From positions 62,001-126,000 of the forward strand of contig NZ_FOFP01000016.1 of assembly GCF_900110925.1 (NCBI RefSeq): 64,000 bases of DNA. The letters are read 5' to 3'. A program made the translations under genes and the position numbers. The notes below the pieces were generated by a model. That model made no database searches. It saw only the letters and a program-made list of their open reading frames with translations, and was not told the DNA's origin. The DNA is from Pseudomonas cuatrocienegasensis. Its GTDB lineage: Bacteria; Pseudomonadota; Gammaproteobacteria; Pseudomonadales; Pseudomonadaceae. Within the stretch, counting starts at the first letter, position 1. Each line of letters opens with the position of its first letter. Below, one piece after another: positions 38,328 through 45,514 of this stretch.

Positions 38328-38540
38328 TCATCCCGTTTCGCCGTCTGCGCCCGCGACTGGCGGCGGGGTTGGTGGGTGGTCTGGCAGATCGCGGGGGCCA
38401 GTCACGGACACCGCCGCCGATGGCTTCAAGTAGTCGAGTGCCGGGCACTGATACTCACCGACAAGGCAACCAAAGATGAAGCCGGCCATGAAGTTCATAG
38501 CAAGCAAGAACGCGAAGAAGGTCATTTGAGGGCTATACAT
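38328..38540 (-). CDS. Small phage membrane protein, Pro-rich tail
   Basis: A 70-aa protein with one membrane helix (MTFFAFLLAMNFMAGFIFGC) and a Pro-rich tail. The preceding gene ends in GGAGGGCTGA, which supplies a ribosome site for ATG 38540. Function unknown. Confidence 0.55.
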   Translation of the reverse strand: MYSPQMTFFAFLLAMNFMAGFIFGCLVGEYQCPALDYLKPSAAVSVTGPRDLPDHPPTPPPVAGADGETG

Positions 38541-39150
38541 GGCTCAGCCCTCCAACTCGAACAGATCCCAACGCGGGACGTAGGGCGTGGGTTTGCCGAT
38601 GTCTTGCACAACGTACCAATACTTCGGCGGTCGCTGGCCTGGCTTGTGTCTCGCGCAGTACGAAGCAGGCGTAACGATCAGAGCCCCATTTACCGTGGTG
38701 ACGGTTGCGCGGCGGCATTGGGTGCAGTGTGTGAACAGGGAGGAGTCTGGTTTGGCCAGATACCGTTTCGACTCGCAGACAGAGCAGTCGCAGTCCTGTC
38801 GGTGCGGTTGGTGGAGGTAGCGGTTTAGGTTCATGGCTGCTGACCTGCGCTTGAGGCTTTCCCTGGGGGACGCGGCGTTCAAGTGCGACGCTGAGCGGCA
38901 TCACCGGGCCGGCGTTGGTGGCGTGCGGGAATGGTTGGCCGGCGTGCTCCATGGCTGAGCTGACGAGGCGGTCCAGGCGAGAGGCGACGTCATGGCAGAT
39001 AAGGCCGGACTCACGCAGGGCGGCGATAAAGCCCCAGCAGCGGCCAACGGACAGGCCATAAGTCGAGGTGCTATCAAGCGCGCGAGAGACGCGCAGGACA
39101 GTCAGCAAGCGCAGCAGCTCGCGGGCGGGTTTGGAAAGAGAGTTAGTCAT
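38533..39150 (-). CDS. Phage early protein with long overlapping C-terminus
   Basis: A 205-aa frame. The first ~105 residues (MTNSLSKPARELLRLLTVLR ... ERRVPQGKPQ) read like a helical protein. The rest, residues ~106-205, overlaps the Cys-rich gene 38544-38834 in another frame and is Pro/Arg/His-rich. It is coupled to the preceding gene by an ATGA overlap. The C-terminal part may be a true overlapping gene or a by-product of constraint on the other frame. No family recognised. Confidence 0.5.
   Translation of the reverse strand: MTNSLSKPARELLRLLTVLRVSRALDSTSTYGLSVGRCWGFIAALRESGLICHDVASRLDRLVSSAMEHAGQPFPHATNAGPVMPLSVALERRVPQGKPQAQVSSHEPKPLPPPTAPTGLRLLCLRVETVSGQTRLLPVHTLHPMPPRNRHHGKWGSDRYACFVLRETQARPATAEVLVRCARHRQTHALRPALGSVRVGGLSHV
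38544..38834 (-). CDS. Cys-rich phage protein (zinc-finger-like)
   Basis: A 96-aa protein with Cys pairs CDCSVC, CTQC and a further CARH, spaced as in zinc-binding small proteins. The C-terminus PPKYWYVVQDIGKPTPYVPR looks folded. Starting ATG 38834 is chosen; an upstream start at 38882 adds 16 residues. It lies within the 3' part of the frame 38533-39150 and upstream of the small membrane protein. Unknown function, possibly regulatory. Confidence 0.55.
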   Translation of the reverse strand: MNLNRYLHQPHRQDCDCSVCESKRYLAKPDSSLFTHCTQCRRATVTTVNGALIVTPASYCARHKPGQRPPKYWYVVQDIGKPTPYVPRWDLFELEG

Positions 39151-39353
39151 GCGGCAGCCCTCGCAGCAGGAGAGCGCTTGTAGCCAACCTTTAAGTAGGC
39201 AGGGTTAACACCACGGCGCACGGTTTCAGCCATCCAGCGTTCGCAATCGGCTTTGCTGGAACCCCAGTAGCAGATCACCCAGGACGCGCGTTCAGTCATG
39301 CGACCGGCGCGGGTGGTGTAGGTCGCGAAGCGCACAAAGTAGCGGTTGCTCAT
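39147..39353 (-). CDS. Small phage protein, 68 aa
   Basis: MSNRYFVRFATYTTRAGRMT... A basic, compact protein of 68 residues. ATG 39353 overlaps the preceding stop (ATGA), and its own stop overlaps the next start (ATGA). This places it within the early operon. No domain recognised; the aromatic and Arg content might suggest nucleic-acid contact. Confidence 0.6.
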   Translation of the reverse strand: MSNRYFVRFATYTTRAGRMTERASWVICYWGSSKADCERWMAETVRRGVNPAYLKVGYKRSPAARAAA

Positions 39354-39565
39354 GCCGTCCACTCCTGTTGCAGCAGCCAGGCGCGGAGCATGGCGCTGTT
39401 GACCATGCGGCGTTTGCCGAGCTTTACGGTGGGGAGAACGCCTTTCATCGCCCAGGCACGTGCGGTGCCGTAGGTAAGGCCGTTGCGATCAGCCCAGGAT
39501 TCGACGGTTTCAACGTCCTGTTGCGGGCCTATCAGCTTTGAAGGTTCCAGCTCTTCCAGTTCCAT
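39350..39565 (-). CDS. Excisionase/AlpA-like HTH protein
   Basis: A 71-aa winged-helix or MerR-like protein: WADRNGLTYGTARAWAMKGV ... VKLGKRRMVNSAML, a pattern typical of phage excisionases and AlpA regulators that bind near att sites and promoters. It is the first gene of the rightmost minus-strand operon and is divergent from the repressor gene. In Pf phages such a protein controls excision and replication. Confidence 0.7.
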   Translation of the reverse strand: MELEELEPSKLIGPQQDVETVESWADRNGLTYGTARAWAMKGVLPTVKLGKRRMVNSAMLRAWLLQQEWTA

Positions 39566-39692
39566 GCTCGTTCCGTCACTATTCGTGTCAATGCCAGTTA
39601 TTCAGCATTGCGTTATCCGAATTGGATGTTGTTAAGGTGGATAATGCCATTGTTGATCCATATTGGATATATCAACTATAGATCAAGTGGCT
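39566..39692. promoter_or_regulatory. Divergent control region of the prophage
   Basis: About 127 AT-rich bp between the excisionase-like gene (-) and the repressor (+). Repeated GAATTGGAT / GTGGATAAT / TATTGGATAT motifs (GGAT core) occur near 39620, 39639 and 39662 and may be repressor operators. Promoters for both strands should lie here. Confidence 0.45.
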
Positions 39693-39968
39693 ATGATAAA
39701 AGAGCGTGTTATAACTATTTTAAAAAGCTCAGGTATTCGACTGCCTGAGCTAGAGGAGCGCACTGGAATCAGTCGCTACACGTGGAACAACCTCAAGAAC
39801 ACTGCAAGAAAACGTGAGATCAAGGCGGAGGAAATTGAAGCTATCGTTAAGCTCTTTCCTCAATACGCGTTGTGGGTGGTTAGTGGGGAGATAGCACCAG
39901 AAGCAGGGCAAATAAGCCCAGAGTACAGTGAGGCTGATTCAAGCTTGCCCAATCAAAACGCGGGATAG
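39693..39968 (+). CDS. Prophage repressor-like HTH protein
   Basis: A 91-aa protein (MIKERVITILKSSGIRLPEL) with a helix-turn-helix, LEERTGISRYTWNNLKNTAR. It is placed like the immunity repressor of Pf phages, divergent from the lytic operon. A TTG start at 39663 would add 10 residues; ATG 39693 is preferred. It probably represses the excisionase promoter. Confidence 0.7.
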   Translation: MIKERVITILKSSGIRLPELEERTGISRYTWNNLKNTARKREIKAEEIEAIVKLFPQYALWVVSGEIAPEAGQISPEYSEADSSLPNQNAG

Positions 39969-40039
39969 CGATTACCAAGGAAGTAGCTAGGCGCTGGTAT
40001 GCCCGGAATGGATAAGTAAATAAGAACTAGGATAGTTTT

Positions 40040-40567
40040 ATGGAATTGGATGAAAAGATAGAGAGTTTACTAAGCATAGCGCTGAGTCCTTTTTATAGTC
40101 AGTGGGAGTTCTGGATAGGCTTGGCGGTTGGAATTGTTGGTGTGTTTTTTTCGGTATTAGCTTTTGTGGAGGCGAAAAAAGCTAAAGAAGCGGCTGTAGG
40201 TGCAGCTGTAACAATTAAGATGCAGTCATTGACAATTGAACTTACTGAGATAGCTCAAAAACTAGATAAGTTAGATTACCATATAGATTTTCATGAGGCT
40301 CGAGACTTATTAAACGAATCCTCAAGAAGGTTGATTAGAATTCTTGCGCCTTTTCAAGATAGAGAGCAGTTAGCAAAGTTAAAGCAAGAGCTTGGTATCG
40401 TAGTCCTTAATGCCATGACGGCGCTAGAAAATATAAGGCCGGAAGGTGGAGCAGTGTTGTCGCCAAATGTGGTCTATTTTGCAATGCAGTTGCATTTCTC
40501 TAATATAAGTAACCTGACGGCAGAGGTTACAGGGGTTTTCGAAAGAAGTTCTATTGAGGCGGTATAA
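40040..40567 (+). CDS. Membrane-anchored coiled-coil protein of unknown function
   Basis: A 175-aa protein with one membrane helix (residues ~24-43, FWIGLAVGIVGVFFSVLAFV) followed by a Lys/Ala-rich helix and an extended helical region. The gene is markedly AT-rich compared with the host. It overlaps or abuts the next gene (ATG 2 nt after the stop), forming a two-gene cassette. No family is recognised. It could be a superinfection exclusion or defence component, by position in the prophage only. Confidence 0.6.
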   Translation: MELDEKIESLLSIALSPFYSQWEFWIGLAVGIVGVFFSVLAFVEAKKAKEAAVGAAVTIKMQSLTIELTEIAQKLDKLDYHIDFHEARDLLNESSRRLIRILAPFQDREQLAKLKQELGIVVLNAMTALENIRPEGGAVLSPNVVYFAMQLHFSNISNLTAEVTGVFERSSIEAV

Positions 40568-40568
40568 T

Positions 40569-40976
40569 ATGAGTGCGGTAACAAACCAGCTTTTCAGTAA
40601 TCTGGCGCAAATAGCTAGTAGATCAAATATTGGCTTAATAGTATGGGTTCAGTCTAGCCCAACAATTTTTCAGTGGGATCAGGGTAATGGATTAGTAGCT
40701 TCTATACAGAAGGCGGCTGGGTCGAATGCAAAAGTTCTGAGTGCAGGTATTGTAAGCGCTGCAATAATGAGCGCTGGATTTACAGATTCGTTGAAGTCGC
40801 AAAGTGACGAGCAATATCTTTTTCAGGTGGTAAAAAAAGACGAGAACAATACGGTTATGTCCTTGTCTTCAAGAGAGAGGCCTGAGTTGAAGGATGCGCT
40901 AAAAAGTATTTATGAAGCAGCACAGGGGAGTATGGATAGTAGTGCAAATGCAATTCTGAATAAGCTTTTAAGTTAG
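40569..40976 (+). CDS. Hypothetical protein, second gene of AT-rich cassette
   Basis: A 135-aa soluble protein (MSAVTNQLFSNLAQIASRSN ...). It starts 1 bp after the stop of the membrane protein gene, with GAGGCGG before it, indicating coupled translation. The region IVSAAIMSAGFTDSLKSQSD is Ala/Ser-rich. AT-rich like its partner, so probably acquired together. No fold recognised. Confidence 0.6.
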   Translation: MSAVTNQLFSNLAQIASRSNIGLIVWVQSSPTIFQWDQGNGLVASIQKAAGSNAKVLSAGIVSAAIMSAGFTDSLKSQSDEQYLFQVVKKDENNTVMSLSSRERPELKDALKSIYEAAQGSMDSSANAILNKLLS

Positions 40977-41021
40977 CCTTAGTAAGGGCGCGGGAAGTTT
41001 TAGGTGATGCAAGGAGGCACT

Positions 41022-41759
41022 ATGAAAAGTGATTGGGACGATGCACCAGACTATATACGAAATGAGAAGAAGCGTTACCCGTGGCGGGTGATCGTAATCA
41101 TGGTAGTGGGTTCCGCGTTTACCTGGGGCGTGGTTGCGCTGTTTGCCAAGCCAATTGTGATCAACGTAGACCAGCTTAAGCAGGCGATTCACGTAGACGG
41201 CAAACCGCTGTTCAGCCAGCAACAGGCACCACAGACATACAGCGAGCCGCAACAACCTATCAGGCTGCCGTCCGTTCCTTTAGACCAACCACCACAACGC
41301 TTACAGCAGCCAAGCCGAGCCGATATTGAATGGGCAGAAAAGAACGAGGCCCTGGCCATCGCACGTGCCCAAAATCATTTCAGCGATGAAAACTACACGC
41401 CCAAGCAGCCGGCCAATACCTATAGCGCACCGGCAACACGCCAGGTCGAAACTGCGCCTGCGCCCCAGCGGAGCACAAGAAGGGAACGCACTTCAAAGTG
41501 GATAAAGGGCTGGGATGGTGGGTCCAACTATCTAGCCGAATGGATATCGATTAATAACCAGATCGACGGAAGCAGTGTTTGTGCGAATCACCGGCGCGGA
41601 TCAATTGAATATCGTGAATGCCGAAAAGCTGCAAAGCAGTACTATCATGAAGAGTGCAGGTCATGGCGTGCAAAGTACCAGCATGACAGGAAAGACAATA
41701 GTGAGCGAATGAGGCAGCGCTATTGCTCGGCTGCGAATAGTTTTAGTCCGATGGGTTAG
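41022..41759 (+). CDS. Single-pass membrane protein with Cys-rich C-terminus
   Basis: A 245-aa protein. ATG 41022 follows a strong AAGGAGG; the frame is open 6 codons upstream. One membrane helix at ~22-42 (RVIVIMVVGSAFTWGVVALF) is followed by a Gln/Pro-rich linker and a basic C-terminal domain with four Cys (SSVCANHRRGS, YRECRKAAK, HEECRSW, RYCSAA). Orientation N-in is likely, putting the domain in the periplasm. Function unknown. Its base composition is closer to the host than to the AT-rich pair before it. Confidence 0.65.
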   Translation: MKSDWDDAPDYIRNEKKRYPWRVIVIMVVGSAFTWGVVALFAKPIVINVDQLKQAIHVDGKPLFSQQQAPQTYSEPQQPIRLPSVPLDQPPQRLQQPSRADIEWAEKNEALAIARAQNHFSDENYTPKQPANTYSAPATRQVETAPAPQRSTRRERTSKWIKGWDGGSNYLAEWISINNQIDGSSVCANHRRGSIEYRECRKAAKQYYHEECRSWRAKYQHDRKDNSERMRQRYCSAANSFSPMG

Positions 41760-42321
41760 TGCTTGAGGATGGCTTTAGCTGTTTGTTGATTCTTGATCTG
41801 GCTGCATAGCAAGTGAACAGAAAGGCTGCTGGCGGAAGCAGGTGCATTGAGATAATCAAAAGTATGGATGTAACCAAAGTCTTAGCGGTGGGGCCAGACC
41901 AATAAGAAATCTCAAGCAGTTTGTTGCCTGAGACTTGGTTTAAAATTCCAAGTATCGCGCTCATGGATAAGATATAAAAAGCAAGTTGTGTGATTCCGTA
42001 CAGGTATAGAGGTGCGACATGATTTGCAAATGTCTGCTTGTTTCGTATTGAAAAAACTATAAAGATAAAAACAGAGGCGCTGGTGGCAAGTCTGAAAAAG
42101 GCTACTTCAAGCGGGAACATTGTTAGGTATATGTGATGCAAAAAAGAGATGCTTCCAGCTTTAGTGAGTGTTCCTTTCTGAGCGGCAAGAAAATAATTTA
42201 TGTCGCTCCAAAATAGGTAAGTCGTAATGGTTGCAAGCAATACCAATAGGACAGTGACAGCGAGAGAGGTAGGCTGCGAATTCACACCGACTGCTGCAGA
42301 GGACTGGAACGGGTTGGTCAT
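41743..42321 (-). CDS. Multi-pass membrane protein of unknown function
   Basis: A 192-aa protein with four predicted membrane helices (residues ~20-40, ~75-95, ~105-125, ~150-175; for example AVTVLLVLLATITTYLFW). It is convergent with the preceding gene with a 17-bp overlap, and is the last gene before attR. AT-rich. It may be a phage-encoded moron altering the host envelope. No family recognised. Confidence 0.6.
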   Translation of the reverse strand: MTNPFQSSAAVGVNSQPTSLAVTVLLVLLATITTYLFWSDINYFLAAQKGTLTKAGSISFLHHIYLTMFPLEVAFFRLATSASVFIFIVFSIRNKQTFANHVAPLYLYGITQLAFYILSMSAILGILNQVSGNKLLEISYWSGPTAKTLVTSILLIISMHLLPPAAFLFTCYAARSRINKQLKPSSSTNPSD

Positions 42322-42440
42322 ATTATTGGCTCAATTGGATATAGCTTAAATCGCGTAACCTAGTCATCGTTTTCCTTAACATTCGATTCAGGTTTGACCC
42401 ATGCCCGGTCAGATTCCTAGGCTGCCTGCCTTGGGGTATT

Positions 42441-42551
42441 GTGTCGAAAAAGTGTCGAAAATACTGCGACGAATTGAGCCAAATCGACACGCTTGGACGA
42501 GCTGAAGCCCCGTATTGAGCGGGATTGCGACGAACCGACACGCTTAAAAAC
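42441..42551. repeat. Repeat and arm-site block beside attR
   Basis: Starts with two GTGTCGAA copies (42441, 42452), then TGCGACGAATTGAGCC, CGACACGCTTGGACGAG and CGACGAACCGACACGCTT. Most of this block is repeated with few changes at 43604-43702 upstream of the third att-like repeat. It seems to be the internal arm of an integration site. Confidence 0.6.
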
Positions 42552-42582
42552 GGGTTCAAATCCCTATCTTCCCGCCATATTG
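42552..42582 (+). repeat. attR core, copy of tRNA-Ser 3' end
   Basis: Identical over 31 bp to 31149-31179. It is followed by a terminator like that of the tRNA. It marks the right end of the filamentous prophage and may be the left end of the next element. Confidence 0.9.
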
Positions 42583-42591
42583 AAATACTTT

Positions 42592-42628
42592 AAGCCCCTG
42601 AAATCGCAAAGATTTCAGGGGCTTTTTG
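42592..42628 (+). terminator. Terminator copy after attR
   Basis: AAGCCCCTGAAATC-GCAAA-GATTTCAGGGGCTTTTT, a 14-bp stem with T-run. It shares AAGCCCCTGAAAT with the terminator after tRNA-Ser, so it belongs to the duplicated tRNA 3' unit. Confidence 0.8.
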
Positions 42629-42644
42629 TTTTCTGGTTTTGGTG

Positions 42645-42655
42645 TTTGGGCAAAA
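42645..42655 (+). promoter_or_regulatory. TTTGGGCAAAA site, possible arm of a second integrase
   Basis: TTTGGGCAAAA lies 63 bp right of attR. Two tandem copies (TTGGGCAAAA, TTTGGGCAAAA) occur at 60724-60744 beside the fourth att-like repeat. The different arm sequence hints at a second element using the same tRNA. Confidence 0.4.
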
Positions 42656-42685
42656 CATTTCGTCTCAGTCCGCTCTAAACCGTTT

Positions 42686-42916
42686 CTACGCAAGTACTGT
42701 GGTCGCTACCGCATGCAGCCAGTGATTCCGCAACGCACCATGACGCGCAAACCAAAGCCAGGACTACACCGGCTGTTTGATCGCCCGAAATATCGGCAGA
42801 GGAACATCATCAAGAAGATGTTTGGCTGGCTGAAAGAGAACCGAAGAATCGGTACCCGCTACGACAAGCTTGCCAGGAGCTTCAATGCGATGGTCACGCT
42901 GGCCTGTGTGTATTGA
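42686..42916 (+). pseudogene. IS5-type transposase, C-terminal fragment
   Basis: About 76 codons homologous to the C-terminal end of DDE transposases of the IS5 group: RPKYRQRNIIKKMFGWLKEN ... GTRYDKLARSFNAMVTLACV, including the E-containing catalytic helix. The N-terminal two-thirds are missing and no terminal inverted repeats are seen. It is a remnant. Confidence 0.8.
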
Positions 42917-42985
42917 TGCCTGCGACAGTACTTTTCGTGCAAAACCTAGCAGTGGGCAATGGCGCTGTTGAGTCTACTGTGCCGA

Positions 42986-43315
42986 CTAGCCCTCTGCTGA
43001 GGTGCTCAGCCACTTGGGAAGGTCTTGCATTTGGTGCAGCACGCGCCAAACATCAATATGACCCTCTTGCTCAACATAGAAAACAAGACAAGGGTAGCGC
43101 TGGAGTGGCCAGGAGTGTAGACCGGGCAGGTCTAGTTCGTGAGCGTAGCGTGCAGAGCCGGAGGCAGGGTGCCGGCTGACCTGCTTATAGGCCCGCTCCA
43201 GGGCGTCAATGAAGCCTAATGCGGCTTTCTCGGCCTGTTCTTCGAGGTAGTAGGCAATGGCGTTGTCTACATCACGGTTTGCTAGGTCACGCGGGATGAC
43301 CGGCTTTTGCTTCAT
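42986..43315 (-). CDS. parE: RelE/ParE-family toxin
   Basis: A 109-aa toxin: AIAYYLEEQAEKAALGFIDA ... HPASGSARYAHEL, RYPCLVFYVEQEGHIDVWRVLHQMQ, the ParE pattern. ParE proteins poison gyrase. The gene follows the antitoxin with a 4-nt overlap (ATGA), as normal for ParDE pairs. It sits between two att-like repeats, where such a pair would favour retention of an island. Confidence 0.88.
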   Translation of the reverse strand: MKQKPVIPRDLANRDVDNAIAYYLEEQAEKAALGFIDALERAYKQVSRHPASGSARYAHELDLPGLHSWPLQRYPCLVFYVEQEGHIDVWRVLHQMQDLPKWLSTSAEG

Positions 43316-43548
43316 CCTTGAGCGTTCCGCATGCGGGCACGGAGCGATTCGAAGTAGTCAGCATCGGCAGGGGCAGCGGGAGCGGATGCAGCACCGGCAA
43401 GCAGCAGGCCGCGAAGGTGCTGGCGATCCTGATCCTTGCGAATCAACTCACGCACGTATTCGCTACTGGTGCCGTAACCGCGGTGGTTCACTTGTTCATC
43501 GACGAAGCTTTTGAGGGCCTCTGGCAGGGAGATGTTCATGGTGCTCAT
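43312..43548 (-). CDS. parD: ParD-family antitoxin
   Basis: A 78-aa ribbon-helix-helix antitoxin: MSTMNISLPEALKSFVDEQV ... GYGTSSEYVRELIRKDQDR, a canonical ParD N-terminus, followed by an Ala-rich linker and C-terminal toxin-binding segment (YFESLRARMRNAQ). It should bind ParE and autoregulate the operon. Confidence 0.9.
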   Translation of the reverse strand: MSTMNISLPEALKSFVDEQVNHRGYGTSSEYVRELIRKDQDRQHLRGLLLAGAASAPAAPADADYFESLRARMRNAQG

Positions 43549-43603
43549 TGGGCGTGCCTCTTGCCAAATTTTGCCAAGGATAATACCGCGGGTTTGGCTG
43601 ATG

Positions 43604-43733
43604 GTGTCGAAAACACTGCGACGAATTTAGCCAAAGCGACACGCTTGGACGAGCGCAAGCCCCGTATTGAGCGGGATTGCGACGAACCGACACGCTTAAG
43701 AACGGGTTCAACATCCCTGTCTTTCCGCCATAC
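43604..43733. repeat. Third, degenerate att repeat with arm block
   Basis: GTGTCGAA (43604), then a close copy of 42461-42551, then GGGTTCAACATCCCTGTCTT (43703) and CCGCCATA, a mutated tRNA-Ser 3' end. About 130 bp in all. It shows that another integration or tandem duplication occurred at this site. Confidence 0.65.
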
Positions 43734-44068
43734 ATGAATTGCACGAAACCCCTGATTTAAAAGCACAAATCAGGGGTTTCCTGTTTCTGGGGGCAGTGTT
43801 TAAGGCCAAAACTTAGCGCCCCAGCCCGTCGCGGGCTTGACCGATTTGAATGGTGCCTCTTCAACGTTGGGTTCGGAATAAGGCATAGGGGCAGCACCGT
43901 ACCGGAGAGGTCAGGTGTTGCACTCAGTTTTTGCGGCCGCCGGCAATCCACTAGTAGAAAATATATTTTGATTGGGTCGTAAAATCTCAGAAATTGCCTA
44001 CCCTAAATATAGTCCAGTCAGCATTGCAGAGTAGATGTCCCGTTCAGTTGAGCCAGGGAGGGTGAGAA
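43734..44068. other. Gene-free region before the tail-collar genes
   Basis: Begins with a terminator copy, AAACCCCTGATTT / AAATCAGGGGTTT (43746-43779), related to those of the other att repeats. The rest, about 290 bp, has no convincing ORF. It may contain the promoter of the tail-collar genes. AT-rich sequence at 43955-44000 (AGAAAATATATTTTGATTGG) fits this. Confidence 0.5.
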
Positions 44069-44752
44069 ATGAAGAGTCGTCAATCTGTCTACTTTTTTGC
44101 CGGAGTAACGGTCATCGCCGCACTGACATTGCAGTCGCCGCCGGCCGCGGCCTGCAATTACGATGGCTATATTGGCAGCATTTGCTGGACCGCTATTCCG
44201 TATTGCCCCGACGGCTATGTGCTCGCTAATGGTCAAAGTCTACCAATCCGCTTATATCCGGCGCTTGCGGCGCTTTATGGTAGGACCTACGGCGGGGATG
44301 GTTCTACCTCTTTCAGCCTGCCAAATCTAAATGGCCGAGAGCCGGTCGGTACTGGCGAAGGTCCCGGTCTGACGCCGATGAGTGCAAAAACTCCGGTCAA
44401 TGGCCTGGAAAAAGTGGTGTTGGATGGCGCCAACTTACCTGTGCATGTTCACCCTGTTGTTATATCGGATATCTCCAGCGTTAGGGTGGCCGCTCAATCG
44501 GGCGCTGGAACCGAAAAAACGCCGGCCGGTAATTTCCTGGCTGCACCCTCTGTTTCTAGCCTTCAGTTATATGCGGATACAGCAGATGCGTTAATGGCCC
44601 AAGGCGTGGTGTCGGCGAGTATTGCTGGTCCGGCCGTCGAAAGTAGCGTCGCCCCACCCACGTTGCCACAACCGATAGCAGTTCTTGGTCCGCAATTGGC
44701 GATGCGTGCTTGCGTAAATTGGTCTGGACTGTATCCGATCAACCCGAATTAA
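44069..44752 (+). CDS. Exported tail-collar-domain protein 1
   Basis: A 227-aa protein with a signal peptide (VTVIAALTLQSPPAAA) and a Tail_Collar/MdpB-like region: ICW then YCPDGYVLANGQSLPIRLYP ... LYGRTYGGDGSTSFSLPNLN and GREPVG. In phages this domain is in tail fibres; free-standing bacterial copies resemble microcystin-dependent protein. Cys29, Cys39, Cys46 and Cys215 match Cys positions in the next two genes. The C-terminus CVNWSGLYPINPN is also shared. GGAGGGTGAG precedes the ATG. Likely a secreted or surface protein. Confidence 0.78.
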   Translation: MKSRQSVYFFAGVTVIAALTLQSPPAAACNYDGYIGSICWTAIPYCPDGYVLANGQSLPIRLYPALAALYGRTYGGDGSTSFSLPNLNGREPVGTGEGPGLTPMSAKTPVNGLEKVVLDGANLPVHVHPVVISDISSVRVAAQSGAGTEKTPAGNFLAAPSVSSLQLYADTADALMAQGVVSASIAGPAVESSVAPPTLPQPIAVLGPQLAMRACVNWSGLYPINPN

Positions 44753-44803
44753 CCGGAGGCAATGGCCTACTTCACTCGTTGCTTTTTGCCCGGAGAGATA
44801 CCC

Positions 44804-45475
44804 ATGGCCCGTTTAAACAAAAAACTGCTGGCGGTGGCGATGCCAATAGCGCTCGCTACCTTGTTGTCTCCCTCGGCTCAGGCGGTATGCAGTAGTGAGC
44901 CGATGCTTGGCGGTATATGCTGGATGGCGACGGATTTCTGTCCAACTGGGTATATTCAGGCGAACGGCACTGCTCTTGCGGTCCAGGCTAATGAGGCACT
45001 TTATTCCTTACTCTCCACTACCTATGGAGGGGATAGCAAAGACTTTAAGGTCCCCGACCTGCGAGGCCGTAGTGTCGTGGGGCTGGGGAGCTATTATAAT
45101 GGCTTAGTCCTAAGTGGGCAGCGCCGCGGGGCGGCGACTACCCGCATGACTTATGACAATCTGCCACAGCATTATCACCGGATTGATCCGGCCACTTTCG
45201 TCCTTACGGGTACATTAAGCGCCAACAAAACTGCCCCAACCAGCAACAGCCCTGTAGGCCGCTATCCGGCAATTTCTTCAGTATCTGCGATGCAGTCCTA
45301 TGGCGTAGGCATTAAGCCTGTGGCTATGGCGGGCGGCATCATAGCTGGTGATCTGTCCGGTATGACAGGGGAGACCAGCAGTGCAGGCAATGGCGCTTCT
45401 ATTGACATTAATGCGCCGCGCCTTGGCCTGACCGCCTGCATTGCAATCAAGGGTTATTATCCGCCGCGGCCCTAA
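44804..45475 (+). CDS. Exported tail-collar-domain protein 2
   Basis: A 223-aa paralogue. ATG 44804 follows GGAGAG and gives a signal peptide (LLAVAMPIALATLLSPSAQA). Collar region: FCPTGYIQANGTALAVQANE ... LYSLLSTTYGGDSKDFKVPD and LRGRSVVGLG. Cys29, Cys39, Cys46 and Cys212 keep the exact spacing of protein 1; it ends CIAIKGYYPPRP. About 50 bp after the first gene, likely the same operon. Sequence is clearly diverged, so the copies are old. Confidence 0.78.
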   Translation: MARLNKKLLAVAMPIALATLLSPSAQAVCSSEPMLGGICWMATDFCPTGYIQANGTALAVQANEALYSLLSTTYGGDSKDFKVPDLRGRSVVGLGSYYNGLVLSGQRRGAATTRMTYDNLPQHYHRIDPATFVLTGTLSANKTAPTSNSPVGRYPAISSVSAMQSYGVGIKPVAMAGGIIAGDLSGMTGETSSAGNGASIDINAPRLGLTACIAIKGYYPPRP

Positions 45476-45514
45476 TGATGGATGTTCGCGTCATCTTCAG
45501 AAAGGAATCCAAGT

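Larger units (their letters stand above)
31149..42582. mobile_element. Pf-type filamentous prophage integrated at tRNA-Ser
   Basis: An 11.4-kb unit bounded by the 31-bp att repeat, with the gene order of inoviruses on the minus strand: regulator/excisionase, small early genes, ssDNA-binding protein, coat proteins, pIII, pVI, Zot/pI, Rep and integrase, plus a divergent repressor. Size and order match Pf prophages of Pseudomonas. All core genes are intact, so it may be active. The 287 bp at 38041-38327 between the ssDNA-binding gene and the next gene hold no ORF, only AT-rich sequence with short hairpins. A plus-strand cassette (40040-41759) and a minus-strand membrane gene (41743-42321) are accessory. 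Confidence 0.88.

Noticed and set aside
42323..42559. ORF over the attR arm block and its twin at 43496-43744
   Set aside because: Similar peptides arise because the DNA is duplicated, not because a gene is conserved. They overlap the att core and parD.
43930..43965. GCGGCCGC and CCACTAGTAG resembling a cloning polylinker
   Set aside because: Only short motifs match, the order and spacing differ from vectors, and flanking DNA is ordinary. Chance is more likely than contamination.
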